Shown here: one piece after another, positions 1 to 8,173 of the stretch
Numbering within the stretch: position 1 is the stretch's first letter
Layout of the letters: the number at the start of each line of letters is the position of its first letter
Source of the DNA: JALYOK01 sp963840785
GTDB lineage: Bacteria > Pseudomonadota > Gammaproteobacteria > Burkholderiales > JALYOK01
Length of the DNA stretch: 64,000 nt
Reading direction: 5' to 3'
NCBI GenBank assembly: GCA_963840785.1
Contig: CAWJAF010000007.1
Span: 1 to 64,000, forward strand
Notes under the pieces: model-generated
Told to the model about the DNA's origin: nothing
The model's input: the letters and a program-made list of their open reading frames with translations, nothing else
Database searches by the model: none
Made by a program: the position numbers and the translations under genes

Positions 1-69
1 CCGATCTCAGAACAATAGCGTTGCATCTTCATCGAACCGAAATGGCCAGCTAGGGCAACCCTAAACAGA

Positions 70-537
70 CTATTCCTTCACTACGGCATACGCCTCGATT
101 TCAATCAACAATTCCTCGAACACCAGCCCGGTCACGCCGACCATTGTGCTTGCTGGCGGGCGATCCGGCGAAAGATATTCGCCGCGTATTTTCGAGATGA
201 TTTTCCACTTTGCGGTGTCGAGATTTTTCACGTAGATCGTGAACTTGGCCACATCATCGAACGTCGCGCCGGCGGCAGCTAGGGCAAGTTTCAAATTGTC
301 ATAAGTCTTGCGCGTTTGTGCTTCAAGATCGCCGGGGAAAAGCGTTTTGCCTTTCTCGTCCCACGCCACTTGGCCGCTGACGAATACTAGCTTGCCGCCG
401 CGTGCCGTGGTGGTTTGGGAGAAGCTGGGGACATTCAGTAGACCTTGAGGTTTTAGGAATTCGATTGCGGGATGGTCGGTCGCCGCTACGGACAAGGAGA
501 GGAAACAGGCGAAGATAACGAAACAAAGTCGGTTCAT
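70..537 (-). CDS. Exported RidA/YjgF/UK114-family protein
   Basis: A 155-residue protein with a hydrophobic signal peptide (about residues 1-19, ending SVAA) before a single RidA fold. The family landmarks GGKLVFVSGQVAWD (about 47-60), RKTYDNL and the C-terminal IEIEAYAVV are present. Cytosolic RidA enzymes deaminate reactive enamines and imines using an arginine in the ARS-C-VEV segment; here that segment reads ASTMVGVTGL and the arginine position is serine (about residue 130). Imine deaminase activity is therefore doubtful. Export is also unusual for the family. It lies on the same strand as the cyclase-family gene but is separated from it by about 290 bases. The fold assignment is firm; the function is unknown. 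Confidence 0.85.
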   Translation of the reverse strand: MNRLCFVIFACFLSLSVAATDHPAIEFLKPQGLLNVPSFSQTTTARGGKLVFVSGQVAWDEKGKTLFPGDLEAQTRKTYDNLKLALAAAGATFDDVAKFTIYVKNLDTAKWKIISKIRGEYLSPDRPPASTMVGVTGLVFEELLIEIEAYAVVKE

Positions 538-663
538 GGCATTTTCCTTTCGTGATATCGAACGAAATTAGTATAACGTTAACGTCCGCGCGACGAGGAT
601 ACTGATGTGTGTCCAACTGAACTTGTTCAAATTAGTTTACGCACATCGCCACGAACCTCATCC

Positions 664-720
664 AGGCTGCCTCGTGGCGATGCATGCCTGGAAAGCCGCT
701 TGAATCTTGCCTCGTGGCGC
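664..720 (+). repeat. Dispersed intergenic repeat, copy D
   Basis: The 290-base gap between the RidA-like and cyclase genes holds a copy of a short repeat also seen near 7143-7192, 56363-56417 and 58996-59051. Here it reads GCTGCCTCGTGGCGATGCAT, then a GCCTGGAAAGCCGC segment, then a second TTGCCTCGTGGCGCGG arm. Copies share the GCCTC-TGGC-TGCATG core, followed about 20-25 bases later by another TTGCCTC-TGGC. I saw no gene or terminator in the remainder of the gap. Confidence 0.5.
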
Positions 721-827
721 GGTCGGGTGCACGGATTTATACAATAGAAACGGATCATCTTTATTCCGATGACACCGCAGCGCTGCGGCCATAACCGCAA
801 CACCGGTTATGGCCGATGAGGCGATTA

Positions 828-1784
828 TTACTTAATCGCAATCGGATTGATGATGGCCTGTACCGCGCCACTCAAACGTGATGGTCCCAGAGTAAATAGA
901 AATTCCCAGGCTTTATCTTTCACCATTTCTTCGGTGTTCATATTTTCAAGAATGTAGATGCCGTTTTCCGGGAGCAAGGTTTGATGAACGCCAAACACGC
1001 CGGCATCTTTTTCGAATGGCAAAACTTCCAGGCCCCAAGAATCGGCACCGACTGCGGCAACGCCGAGTGAGGCGAGATATTTCGCGCCGCCCACGCCGAG
1101 GCCTGGTTCACCGCTGTTATAACGCTTGTCGTCCTTGCCAACCAAGCTCAACCAGCCGGTATAGAACAACACCACATCGCCTTTTTCGATCGCTTTTATG
1201 CCTTGGCGTTTCATCGCGGCTTCGATTTCCGTTTGATTAAACGCGGTGCCTTCTTTGAGCATTTGGCCGCCGTTGAGCAACGCCGTCATGTCCAACAAGA
1301 TGCCGCGAGTGGCGATCGCCGGTACGGTTTCAATACCCAATTTTGTCAGGCCGGTGATCTGTGCGAAGTCGCCGGCTTTGTTGCAGTTGTAATACATGTT
1401 TTCGATGCCGATGTGGCCGAATCCATCGAGCTGCGAGCCGACCCCGTTCCAACCCATCACGATGTCGTCGTTATAGTTCAGTTTGTTCGGGCCAATGGTC
1501 ACGCCGCCAACCTGCCCAGGCTGCACCACTGTGACCGCGTAATTGCGCGGCGGATAAGCCGGCGTCATGCGATTGGTTTCCATGCCGAGGCGATAGGCTT
1601 TGCCGGTTGTCACCAGCTTGGATGCGGCCAGCGTTTTTTCTTTGGTAATGTAATTCGAATTGCCGATTTGATCGCCCGCGCCCCATTTGGACGGCTGGCA
1701 TTCGGCGGCGATACTCGCCGTGGTCGTTAACGCAAATGCTGCGAATGCCGCCGCGATGGTTTTTACCGTAAAGTGATGAAACAT
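828..1784 (-). CDS. Exported cyclase-family protein (kynurenine formamidase-like fold)
   Basis: A 318-residue protein with a clear signal peptide (residues 1-27, cleavage about SIAA/EC). The body resembles the Cyclase family (PF04199), whose members include kynurenine formamidases and isatin hydrolases. The metal-binding region of this family usually reads HxGTHxDxPxH; here the corresponding stretch is SQLDGFGHIG (about 117-126), a form common in the large-substrate branch. A later VVLFYTGW segment (about 205-212) and the GADSWGLEVLP region also match the family. It probably hydrolyses an amide or ring bond in the periplasm, but the substrate cannot be read from sequence. It is the middle gene of three on this strand. 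Confidence 0.8.
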   Translation of the reverse strand: MFHHFTVKTIAAAFAAFALTTTASIAAECQPSKWGAGDQIGNSNYITKEKTLAASKLVTTGKAYRLGMETNRMTPAYPPRNYAVTVVQPGQVGGVTIGPNKLNYNDDIVMGWNGVGSQLDGFGHIGIENMYYNCNKAGDFAQITGLTKLGIETVPAIATRGILLDMTALLNGGQMLKEGTAFNQTEIEAAMKRQGIKAIEKGDVVLFYTGWLSLVGKDDKRYNSGEPGLGVGGAKYLASLGVAAVGADSWGLEVLPFEKDAGVFGVHQTLLPENGIYILENMNTEEMVKDKAWEFLFTLGPSRLSGAVQAIINPIAIK

Positions 1785-1988
1785 GTCATTCCTCCTAATT
1801 TAGATTTCACAAGGCCGCGCACGAAACTTGACGTCGGCACACCTTGCGTACAGTTAGACTGTCAACACGATTCTAACTGCGTAATCTTGGCGAAAGCAAT
1901 GATGTCAAAAATTATAGGGATTTGGTCAATGCATTAGCACAGATTAATTGTATCAACCCTACCTAATTTTCAGGTCGTTTCTCTATTG

Positions 1989-3149
1989 TCATTGCGATAG
2001 TTCGCGTTTGCGCCAACCCCTGGCGGCACCGCCGCCCACCCCAACGATAATCGCCATCGACCAAAACATTGCACCGGCGCCGAGCACCGCGCCGAAGGCA
2101 CCGAATACCAATGGCAAAACTACTTGGCTGCTGTTGATAATTGTCGATCGCAATCCCAATGCTTCTCCAACGCGCCCGCTGGGTGAGCGCGAATGCACGA
2201 GCGACATAATATTCGGCTGCGCGGCGCCGAGGCCAAGCCCGAGCACGAAAGCAACTGCCATTAGCGGCATGAACGAAGAAAGGAACGGAAATACCGCAAA
2301 GCAAGCGCTCGCGCTGAACAATGTGTAGGTCAATATCTGCCATTCCGTAAAACGGCGAGAAAGCCGCGGCATCGCCAGGCGAATAACAAACGTTGCCAGC
2401 GCAAAGCTGCCGAGCACTAAGCCGATTTGTGATGCCGACAAGCCCACGCCAATGCCATGAACGGGAATGACGAAGGTTTGTAGATCCCACGACATCGAGA
2501 TCAGGCACGTCGCGATCATCACGCGCTGCAATTCGGCATGCTTCAGCAGATCGAGCGGATGCCTCGCCTCGATCGGCTTCGCGGGGCCCTCGCGTGCCGG
2601 TAGTAATGCGCGATTCATCCAAAGCAAGGCAAGCGTCAGCAACACTTCACCAACTAAAACAACAAAGGTCGCGCGATGGCCAAATGTATCGATCAGCGCG
2701 CCGCTCGCTACGGGCCCGACGAATCCGGAAACAGATGCGCCAAGCGCAAACCATGAAAACGCGGCCTGGCGATTGTTCGGATCGGCGCGTTCGCCGACGA
2801 CATGCTGGATCGCGAGCATCGCCAACATGCATCCACTGCCGACCAAGGCCGAAGAAACCATTAATGGCGCAACGTCTGCAGTTGCATAAGGAAAAATCGC
2901 GGGCAAAAGCATGCCGCCGAGCATGAGTAGAATGCCGATCAACGTCGGGCGCCATGGGCCGACCGCATCGAGCCAGCGTCCCGCGGGCATCGCGATTAGC
3001 ATCGGCACCAGCGAAAACAGTGCCAAGATCACGCCGACGGTGAAGGTCGAAGTTTTATTTTCGAGCGCGTAAAGCGAAGCGGTCATGCGCGCGGAGACCA
3101 AGCCCATGTGAGCAAGCACGGCAATCGCGATGATTCGCGCTAGTTCCAC
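1989..3149 (-). CDS. Major facilitator superfamily transporter
   Basis: About 386 residues, almost entirely hydrophobic, with roughly twelve membrane segments and the MFS signature between helices 2 and 3 (PAGRWLDAVGPWRP). I place the start at the GTG at 3149 (VELARIIAIAVLAHMG) because the frame further upstream is open but polar and lacks the transporter look; the open frame extends to 3332. A central cytoplasmic loop (PAREGPAKPIEARHP) separates the two six-helix halves. The substrate is unknown. It follows nothing closely upstream and is transcribed away from the HTH module at 3.5 kb. Confidence 0.82.
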   Translation of the reverse strand: MELARIIAIAVLAHMGLVSARMTASLYALENKTSTFTVGVILALFSLVPMLIAMPAGRWLDAVGPWRPTLIGILLMLGGMLLPAIFPYATADVAPLMVSSALVGSGCMLAMLAIQHVVGERADPNNRQAAFSWFALGASVSGFVGPVASGALIDTFGHRATFVVLVGEVLLTLALLWMNRALLPAREGPAKPIEARHPLDLLKHAELQRVMIATCLISMSWDLQTFVIPVHGIGVGLSASQIGLVLGSFALATFVIRLAMPRLSRRFTEWQILTYTLFSASACFAVFPFLSSFMPLMAVAFVLGLGLGAAQPNIMSLVHSRSPSGRVGEALGLRSTIINSSQVVLPLVFGAFGAVLGAGAMFWSMAIIVGVGGGAARGWRKRELSQ

Positions 3150-3490
3150 GATTGAATTCGGCTCATGACTGTGGGTTCGATGCTGGATCGGAAATCGAGA
3201 ATACCAGAATCCGTAATAACTACGCGATTCAAGAATCTGGACGAGGCGCGAAAATTGATAAGAATACGCACGCCATTGCGCCGGACCGGGATTATTGAGT
3301 TGCTTGCAAACGAATGGCCGTTTCGTTGTCAATTGCGCTTACCCCTCATAGCCATCGGCTACCCCGCCCCGCCCTTGAGTCTCAGTGAACGTCGGGGTTG
3401 GGATGACGCGAGGAATGAAGCGCAAGCAGCAACTGATTTATGCGAAGTTCGGTTAGCGCAATACTTCTATGCAAACCAAGCTTAAACTTG

Positions 3491-3508
3491 ATTGACGTAT
3501 TCGTCAAT
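3491..3508. promoter_or_regulatory. Perfect inverted repeat over the -35 box (candidate operator 1)
   Basis: ATTGACG-TATT-CGTCAAT is a perfect 7-bp inverted repeat. It covers the -35 element of the promoter at 3492-3520, so a protein bound here would block RNA polymerase. The first gene downstream encodes an HTH protein, which suggests autoregulation. This is inferred from position and symmetry only. Confidence 0.6.
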
Positions 3509-3520
3509 AAGATTTAAGAT
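3492..3520 (+). promoter_or_regulatory. Promoter of the HTH/small protein/nucleotidyltransferase operon
   Basis: TTGACG (3492-3497), a 17-base spacer and TAAGAT (3515-3520) make a good sigma-70 promoter. The predicted transcription start falls at about 3526-3528, that is at or next to the ATG at 3528, so the first message may be leaderless. Confidence 0.6.
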
Positions 3521-3524
3521 ACTA

Positions 3525-3540
3525 TTGATGACTTCGTCAA
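3525..3540. promoter_or_regulatory. Second, imperfect inverted repeat over the start codon (candidate operator 2)
   Basis: TTGATGA-CT-TCGTCAA is a 7-bp inverted repeat with one mismatch. It repeats the half-site logic of the upstream element (TTGACG/CGTCAA) and overlaps the ATG at 3528. Two related operators bracketing a promoter fit cooperative autorepression, as in many toxin-antitoxin operons. Confidence 0.5.
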
Positions 3541-3878
3541 GAATAAAATCAAGCACCAATCAGCGCGAACGGCTAGTCGAGTCATTGCGCGCGTTGGCAC
3601 GCCAACGATTCACCAGCGACGCGCAATGGGCGCGCGCATCAGGCGTGCCTGCGGAGACACTGTCCAGACTTCGAACGCGGCTAACTTGTGACATTCGTAC
3701 GCTTTGGGCATTGGCCGACGGCGCAGGTTGCGCGCTTGTCGCGGTACCGGTGGCAGCGCAAGTCGGCGCGAGCCGGCAACAAACGTTTGGCCGGGACTAC
3801 GAATCGGCGCTGCTAGACCTGTGCGCGTCCGGCAATATCGATCCGGCGCAGTGGTGCGCACAAGGGACGCATTTTTAA
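3528..3878 (+). CDS. Helix-turn-helix protein, first gene of a three-gene module
   Basis: A 116-residue protein. Residues about 28-71 (TSDAQWARASGVPAETLSRL onward) form a Xre-like helix-turn-helix ending in the hydrophobic VAVPV strand. The tail (about 80-116) is not a domain I recognise. I choose the ATG at 3528 because it lies just below the promoter; an in-frame ATG at 3492 lies inside the -35 box. The stop overlaps the next start as TAATG, so translation is probably coupled. The context suggests an autoregulatory DNA-binding component of a toxin-antitoxin-like cassette. The DNA-binding call is firm enough; the antitoxin role is inference. Confidence 0.7.
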   Translation: MTSSRIKSSTNQRERLVESLRALARQRFTSDAQWARASGVPAETLSRLRTRLTCDIRTLWALADGAGCALVAVPVAAQVGASRQQTFGRDYESALLDLCASGNIDPAQWCAQGTHF

Positions 3879-4069
3879 TGGGTGGCCTCGCGACGTTACT
3901 TGCCGGCGCAGATGGATTTGACCGGGCGCGGCATTTGCGACTGGCCGAATCGTTACATGCTGGCGTCACTACACCGGAAGTATTTGCGCTATGGCTCAAG
4001 CGCAACACGATTCGCCCCGCTCGGTTCTTACCCATGCTGCGCGCACGCATTGCCCATGCGCCCCGATAA
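3878..4069 (+). CDS. 63-residue protein coupled between HTH and nucleotidyltransferase genes
   Basis: A small protein beginning MGGLATLLAGADGFDRARHL and ending in a basic IAHAPR tail. Its ATG overlaps the HTH stop (TAATG) and its own 3' end overlaps the next gene by 14 bases. I do not recognise the family. The central EVFALWLKRNTIRPARFLPML looks helical and amphipathic. It could be a separate antitoxin or adaptor, or a fragment that in relatives is fused to the C-terminus of the HTH protein. The tight overlaps on both sides argue that it is translated. No function is assigned. Confidence 0.6.
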   Translation: MGGLATLLAGADGFDRARHLRLAESLHAGVTTPEVFALWLKRNTIRPARFLPMLRARIAHAPR

Positions 4070-4652
4070 GCGTGTCACACAGGATTACCTGGACGCGTTC
4101 GCCGAGATTGTTGGGAAAATTGCGCAGTCGTTGAAAGGCACGCCGTCGAACACACTCCCAGTCCGAATGTATGTAGCGGGAGGCGCTGCGCTGCAACTTC
4201 ATATCGGTACGCGCGTCTCGGAAGATATCGACGCGACGTTCTCGCGCCGCCTCGTTTTATCGGATGATTTAAGTGTGTCCTATCGCGACATTGATGGCCG
4301 GGCGCGCGTCCTATATTTGGATCGAAACTACAACGACAGCCTCGGATTACTGCATGAAAATGCTTTTGATGATTCCGTATCCGTGACTATTCCAGGCGTG
4401 AACGCCAAGCTCGTCGACGTGCGTGTACTCTGTCCGTTGGATCTCGCCGTAAGCAAACTGTCGCGATTCTCCGATCAAGATCGCGAAGATATTTTGGCTC
4501 TTGCCCGTGAGCGATTGATAAGCTCGAAAGCACTACGCCGTCGTGCCGAGGAGGCGCTGGGCGGGTATGTAGGCAATGTCGAGGTGGTGAGGAACACTAT
4601 CGACATTGCCTGCCGCCTGATCGAGGCGGTCAATCCACTACGACATCGTTGA
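4056..4652 (+). CDS. Nucleotidyltransferase-fold protein (DUF6036/AbiEii-like)
   Basis: A 198-residue protein. Residues about 38-60 carry the pol-beta nucleotidyltransferase signature: a MYVAGGAALQLH strand-turn with GG (42-43), then TRVSEDIDATF with the DxD-type pair D57 and D59. A further acidic strand (AKLVDVRVLCPLDLAVSKLSR) follows, typical of the minimal nucleotidyltransferases grouped with AbiEii and MenA-type toxins, where a lysine and serine follow the third acidic strand. The ATG at 4056 lies inside the end of the 63-residue gene. The likely role is nucleotide transfer to RNA or protein as the effector of the module. The fold is well supported and the toxin role is inferred from neighbours. 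Confidence 0.75.
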   Translation: MRPDKRVTQDYLDAFAEIVGKIAQSLKGTPSNTLPVRMYVAGGAALQLHIGTRVSEDIDATFSRRLVLSDDLSVSYRDIDGRARVLYLDRNYNDSLGLLHENAFDDSVSVTIPGVNAKLVDVRVLCPLDLAVSKLSRFSDQDREDILALARERLISSKALRRRAEEALGGYVGNVEVVRNTIDIACRLIEAVNPLRHR

Positions 4653-4713
4653 TCCACAACCGCGCGAACGTTGAGTTTCGTACCTCAGCCCAACCTACAT
4701 TTTCTTCTTCGCG

Positions 4714-5306
4714 CTAACCCACAAACGCCGCTGGCACTGGATTCTCGCCCACTGCCTGCCGCAATACCGCCCAATGCATGGCTTCGTCACCAAGAATACT
4801 GGCCGCGGCTTTGGCGAGTTCGCGATTGTCGAGAATCGGCACGGCGCTTAGGTATGCAGAAACCGCGCCGCGTTCCAATTCGGCGGCAAAGCGCAATACG
4901 TCTGCTTGATTCTTGAGTTTATCGGTTGGAAAGTTGTAGCGCGTGAGTGGCGCAACGGCGGTACCGCCGAGCTGCTTGACGGTGGCCGCAAGGAGGTCGG
5001 CGTGAGCTTTGTGGTGGCCTTGAAATTGCACGGCTAAGTCGAGCACCGCTTTTTGCAATAAGCCACTTTCTGCGCCAACTTGATAGGCGGCGACGGCTTG
5101 TTGTTCGGCCGCCAATGCGCTGTTCAGAATGCCGAACGTCGTTTGCAGGGGTGTCGGCAGTTGCTTTTTTGTCGGCGGCAGTGACTGTGCTGCAACCCGC
5201 AAGCAATGCAATGGCCGACGCGGACAATAGCGGTGCTGGAACCACGCAGAAATTCCCGACGGTTGGATTGAAAAATCGAATCGAAATCAAATTGAAAAAT
5301 AGACAT
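4714..5306 (-). CDS. Exported ferritin-like protein (DUF4439-type), two frameshifts
   Basis: Read across three frames, the product starts MSIFQFDFDSIFQ, carries a Tat-like SNRREFLRG motif, continues as a hydrophobic stretch with a lipobox-like LLAGC, and ends in a four-helix ferritin-like domain of about 140 residues. Acidic and histidine residues are spaced for a di-iron site (AEQQAVAAYQ, QFQGHHKAHADLL, AAELERGAVSAYL, LGDEAMHWAVL). Frame changes fall at about 5230-5250 and within 5150-5190 (an A6 and a C4 run lie here). The start at 5306 is chosen for the Tat motif. It sits just downstream of an ECF sigma factor gene on the same strand. The frameshifts are probably sequence errors. Confidence 0.7.
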
Positions 5307-5423
5307 GGTGTTTCTCCTTTCGTTGGCAAAGCGAACCCATTGCAGTGCAAAACACCGCGTCGGGAAATTTTCTTGAAATGAATAACAGCCGCCGTCAGCG
5401 CCGACGCGGCTTAAGGACTGCTG

Positions 5424-6179
5424 CTATCCGGTCGGCACAGGCACGTTGCGAATTCGCGTGAGCACGCGCAGTACGGTACGATCGCAATGAGTACCGCCGA
5501 AAGCGAACGTTGAATCAAGTCCGGCTTCAATATCGCGTGCGGCGTGTTTGCGCAGCAATCGCCGCGCTCGCATGAAACGTGTGCGCACGGTTGCTTCGGG
5601 AATCTGCAAGCAGCTTGCGGTTTCTTCCACCGTTAATTCTTCGAGCGCGCGCAGAACGAATACAGTGCGAAACACGACGGGAAGGCGCTCGACATGTTTT
5701 TGAATGAGTCGGCTCAATTGTTCGCGCATCGCTAGCGCTTCCGGACCCGGACGCGATGAGGTTTCATGCGACGTTTCCTCGCTAAAATTTTCTGCCTCCA
5801 CTGCCTCGCCATTGGCAACGAACTGAATCCCCTGGGCAAGTTTGCGTTTGCGTTCAAGCGCTTCGTTGATCACAATTCGAACCAGCCACGTAGAGAGTTT
5901 CGATTGGCCCTTGAAATTGGCGAGATTGAAATAGGCCTTGACATAGGCTTCTTGCAGCACGTCTTCGGCTTCTTCATCGTCGTGCAGAATGCTCCGCGCG
6001 GTGCGATAAAGGAGGCGGTTATTGGCGCGCATGATTTGCTCAAAGGCCTGCGCGTCTCCACTTGAGGCTCGTGCCGATAAAACTTCATCCGATAACGGCT
6101 GATGAATCCCTGGCGAGAGCGGTTGCGGATTTACTAAAGTCAAAGCCATATGCGCGCCATTTTGTCCTAGTCTGACCAT
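5424..6179 (-). CDS. ECF-type RNA polymerase sigma factor
   Basis: About 241-251 residues; the start is either the ATG at 6179 or the in-frame ATG at 6149 (MALTLVNPQP), which I prefer. Region 2 is clear (AFEQIMRANNRLLYRTARSI, EDVLQEAYVKAY, KLSTWLVRIVINEA), followed by a variable linker rich in Glu, Ser and Thr and region 4 (LEELTVEETASCLQIPEATV-RTRFMRARRLLRKH). No anti-sigma gene with a membrane segment lies directly downstream; instead the exported ferritin-like gene follows. The C-terminal 35 residues are extra relative to typical ECF factors. It probably controls a stress response. What it senses is unknown. Confidence 0.88.
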   Translation of the reverse strand: MVRLGQNGAHMALTLVNPQPLSPGIHQPLSDEVLSARASSGDAQAFEQIMRANNRLLYRTARSILHDDEEAEDVLQEAYVKAYFNLANFKGQSKLSTWLVRIVINEALERKRKLAQGIQFVANGEAVEAENFSEETSHETSSRPGPEALAMREQLSRLIQKHVERLPVVFRTVFVLRALEELTVEETASCLQIPEATVRTRFMRARRLLRKHAARDIEAGLDSTFAFGGTHCDRTVLRVLTRIRNVPVPTG

Positions 6180-6258
6180 TAGATGACATTTTGGGCTTCC
6201 ACGTTCCCGCTAAATTGTTGTTGCGGCGATGTTTCGCACCGGTTCGTGGTTCGACACA

Positions 6259-7038
6259 TTAGCGATGGTCGCGCCGCAAGCCGCCGTAGCCGTGCCACGA
6301 TGGTGTAACCAGCCAGCCGCAATCGACGGGGAGGGTGGCGCCGGTAATCGCCGACGCCTCCGCGCTCGCGAGAAATGCCACGGCCCGCGCAATCTCGATC
6401 GGCTCGACTAAGCGGCCGAAGGCGTTGTCGCGCTCCAGCGCGGCAACATCGCGCTCGCCCTTGTCGATCGCCCCTTGCAGCGCGGGTGTGCGCGTATGGC
6501 CAGGCGCCACGGCGTTGACGCGCACCTGCGCCGGCCCCCACTCTGCCGCCAAACATTCGGTCATAGAAATGACTGCCGCTTTCGCCGGTGAGTACGCATG
6601 CAAAGGCATCGAGCGCATGCCGGCGATAGACGCAATGTTGACAATGCTGCCATGCCGTCGCGTCGCCATGCGCGTTCCGAACGCGACGCACGCGACATAC
6701 GTACCACGCTGATCCACCCGCACGACGTCGTCCCAAACTCGCATGGATAATTTTTCCGGCGGCACCGGCACTTGAATAATGCCGGCACTGTTGACTAATA
6801 CTTCCGGCGCGCCAAATTCGCTTTCGATCTCTGCGGCACAACGATCCACAGCAACCTCATCGCCGACGTCGACCAACCAAGCGCGGCCGCCTAGTTCTTT
6901 TGCAACGTCGTGGGCACGAATGTCGCGATCGACAATCACAACACGTGCGCCGCGCGCAGCTAACTCTCGCGCGCAAGCCAAGCCAATCCCACTCGCACCA
7001 CCCGTCACCACCGCCACTCCGGAAAATTGCGCGCTCAT
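6259..7038 (-). CDS. Short-chain dehydrogenase/reductase (SDR)
   Basis: A 259-residue classical SDR. Visible motifs are the nucleotide-binding TGGASGIG (12-19), an acidic D37 after the second strand suggesting NAD preference, NSAG (83-86), the catalytic S137, and Y149-x3-K153 (YSPAK), then the PG motif after strand 6 (VNAVAPGHTRTPAL). It probably oxidises or reduces an alcohol or ketone. It lies downstream of the IclR regulator on the same strand and is likely part of the same catabolic regulon as the plus-strand genes 8.2-13.5 kb. The last dozen residues (WHGYGGLRRDHR) are longer than usual. The substrate is unknown. Confidence 0.9.
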   Translation of the reverse strand: MSAQFSGVAVVTGGASGIGLACARELAARGARVVIVDRDIRAHDVAKELGGRAWLVDVGDEVAVDRCAAEIESEFGAPEVLVNSAGIIQVPVPPEKLSMRVWDDVVRVDQRGTYVACVAFGTRMATRRHGSIVNIASIAGMRSMPLHAYSPAKAAVISMTECLAAEWGPAQVRVNAVAPGHTRTPALQGAIDKGERDVAALERDNAFGRLVEPIEIARAVAFLASAEASAITGATLPVDCGWLVTPSWHGYGGLRRDHR

Positions 7039-7142
7039 AAGTACCCTTTATGTTCTAAAAAGATGAAAAGTTTAACTCGGCGATAACAATTTGCATTCAA
7101 AACAAGATATGTGCCAGAAGGCGCATGAATATTGGACGCCAA

Positions 7143-7192
7143 GCCATGCATTGCCAGGAGGCAAGGTGGGAGCGGCTCGTGGAGCTGCGCAA
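7143..7192 (-). repeat. Dispersed intergenic repeat, copy C
   Basis: Read on the minus strand, this contains GAGCCGCTCCCACC followed by TTGCCTCCTGGCAATGCATG. These are the core blocks of the repeat family seen at 664-720, 56363-56417 and 58996-59051, here with the blocks in the order AGCCGC then TTGCCTCCTGGC. It lies in the 250-base gap between the SDR and IclR genes. Confidence 0.5.
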
Positions 7193-7289
7193 TTATCTTT
7201 GCGCTTATAAATGTTTAACCGTAAGAATAGTTATCTGATCCGAACGCGTGACAATACTCGGCCAGGAGCGACCTGAAAACGCAAAGGGC

Positions 7290-8147
7290 TTACGTAGCGA
7301 CCTGTTCCGTGCGGCCAATTCGTCGCGAAACTTCCTGCGCGCATTGGTGTAACGCCTTCGCGATCGCGCCGTCCCAGTTACTATCGAACGTCGCGGACGT
7401 CCCCATTACGAGAATACCAAGCACGATGTGTCCCTCGGAATCGAACACTGGCGCGCACAACGCGTCGATGCCCGGGATCGGCTGCCCGCGTGTGCGCGAC
7501 AGGCCGTGTTTGCGTGTTTCTGCGAGGAAAGTCTCCAGCGTTTTTTTGTTGATGGTCGCCGTTTGACCGGTGCGATGGCCGAAGCGCGCAAGCTCGTCGC
7601 CGAGCATGCGCTCGACGACCTTCGCCGGCATGTATGCCGCGAACAGCCGGCCGGTTGCGGTATTCGCGAGCGACATGACGGTGCCGGTACGCAGGTTTAC
7701 ATGCAACGGTTGGATCGGTTCTTCAAGCCGCACGATCGTCGGCCCAAGGCTTCCCCAAACCGCAAGCGCAACGCTCTGCCCGGTTTCATGGGCGAGATCC
7801 TCGATCACTTTGGAGGCTTCGCGCACCGGATCCATGCGTCGTAGCCGGGTCAAGCCGAGCTGCAACGCGAGCGGGCCGAGTTCGTACAAACCGGCATCGG
7901 TCTGAGTGACAAAGCCAACTTTCAGGAAACTCACCATGTAAGGATGCGCTTTGCCGGCAGTTAACCCGGCGGCCTTCGCGAGATCTTTGAGTTGAATGGG
8001 CCGAACTTGCTTCGCCAGTTCGAGCAGCAGTGCGCTGCCGATTTCGATCGATTGAATGCCGCGCCGGCTTTTTTCCTTGAGTGGGCGTGTTGTTTTCGGG
8101 TTCGTAAGTGTTTTCAATTTCTGTGTTTTTACGCTGAGCAAACGCAA
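7290..8147 (-). CDS. IclR-family transcriptional regulator
   Basis: A 285-residue protein with an N-terminal basic tail, a winged helix-turn-helix (about 30-95: SIEIGSALLLELAKQVRPIQ, LKDLAKAAGLTAGKAHPYMV) and a C-terminal IclR effector domain (about 100-280) with the typical GIDALCAPVFDSEGHIVLGI strand. These regulators bind small aromatic or alicyclic acids and usually control an adjacent catabolic operon. It is transcribed divergently from the flavoprotein gene at 8238 across a 90-base gap containing direct repeats (8174-8200). An alternative downstream start is possible, since the first 25 residues are very basic and poorly conserved-looking. Confidence 0.9.
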   Translation of the reverse strand: MRLLSVKTQKLKTLTNPKTTRPLKEKSRRGIQSIEIGSALLLELAKQVRPIQLKDLAKAAGLTAGKAHPYMVSFLKVGFVTQTDAGLYELGPLALQLGLTRLRRMDPVREASKVIEDLAHETGQSVALAVWGSLGPTIVRLEEPIQPLHVNLRTGTVMSLANTATGRLFAAYMPAKVVERMLGDELARFGHRTGQTATINKKTLETFLAETRKHGLSRTRGQPIPGIDALCAPVFDSEGHIVLGILVMGTSATFDSNWDGAIAKALHQCAQEVSRRIGRTEQVAT

Positions 8148-8173
8148 GACTCATTATCGCATTGTTCGATTAT

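Noticed and set aside
3704..4069. Longer open frame reading through the HTH gene into the 63-residue gene
   Set aside because: The part before 3878 overlaps the HTH coding frame and has no start signal; the TAATG overlap gives a better start.
3882..4652. Extended N-terminus for the nucleotidyltransferase from 3882
   Set aside because: The first 58 residues overlap the 63-residue gene and look out of frame (Cys, Arg and Pro rich); the ATG at 4056 fits the domain.
7290..8147. IclR gene as part of a phage or mobile element
   Set aside because: No integrase, transposase or attachment repeats nearby; the context is catabolic.
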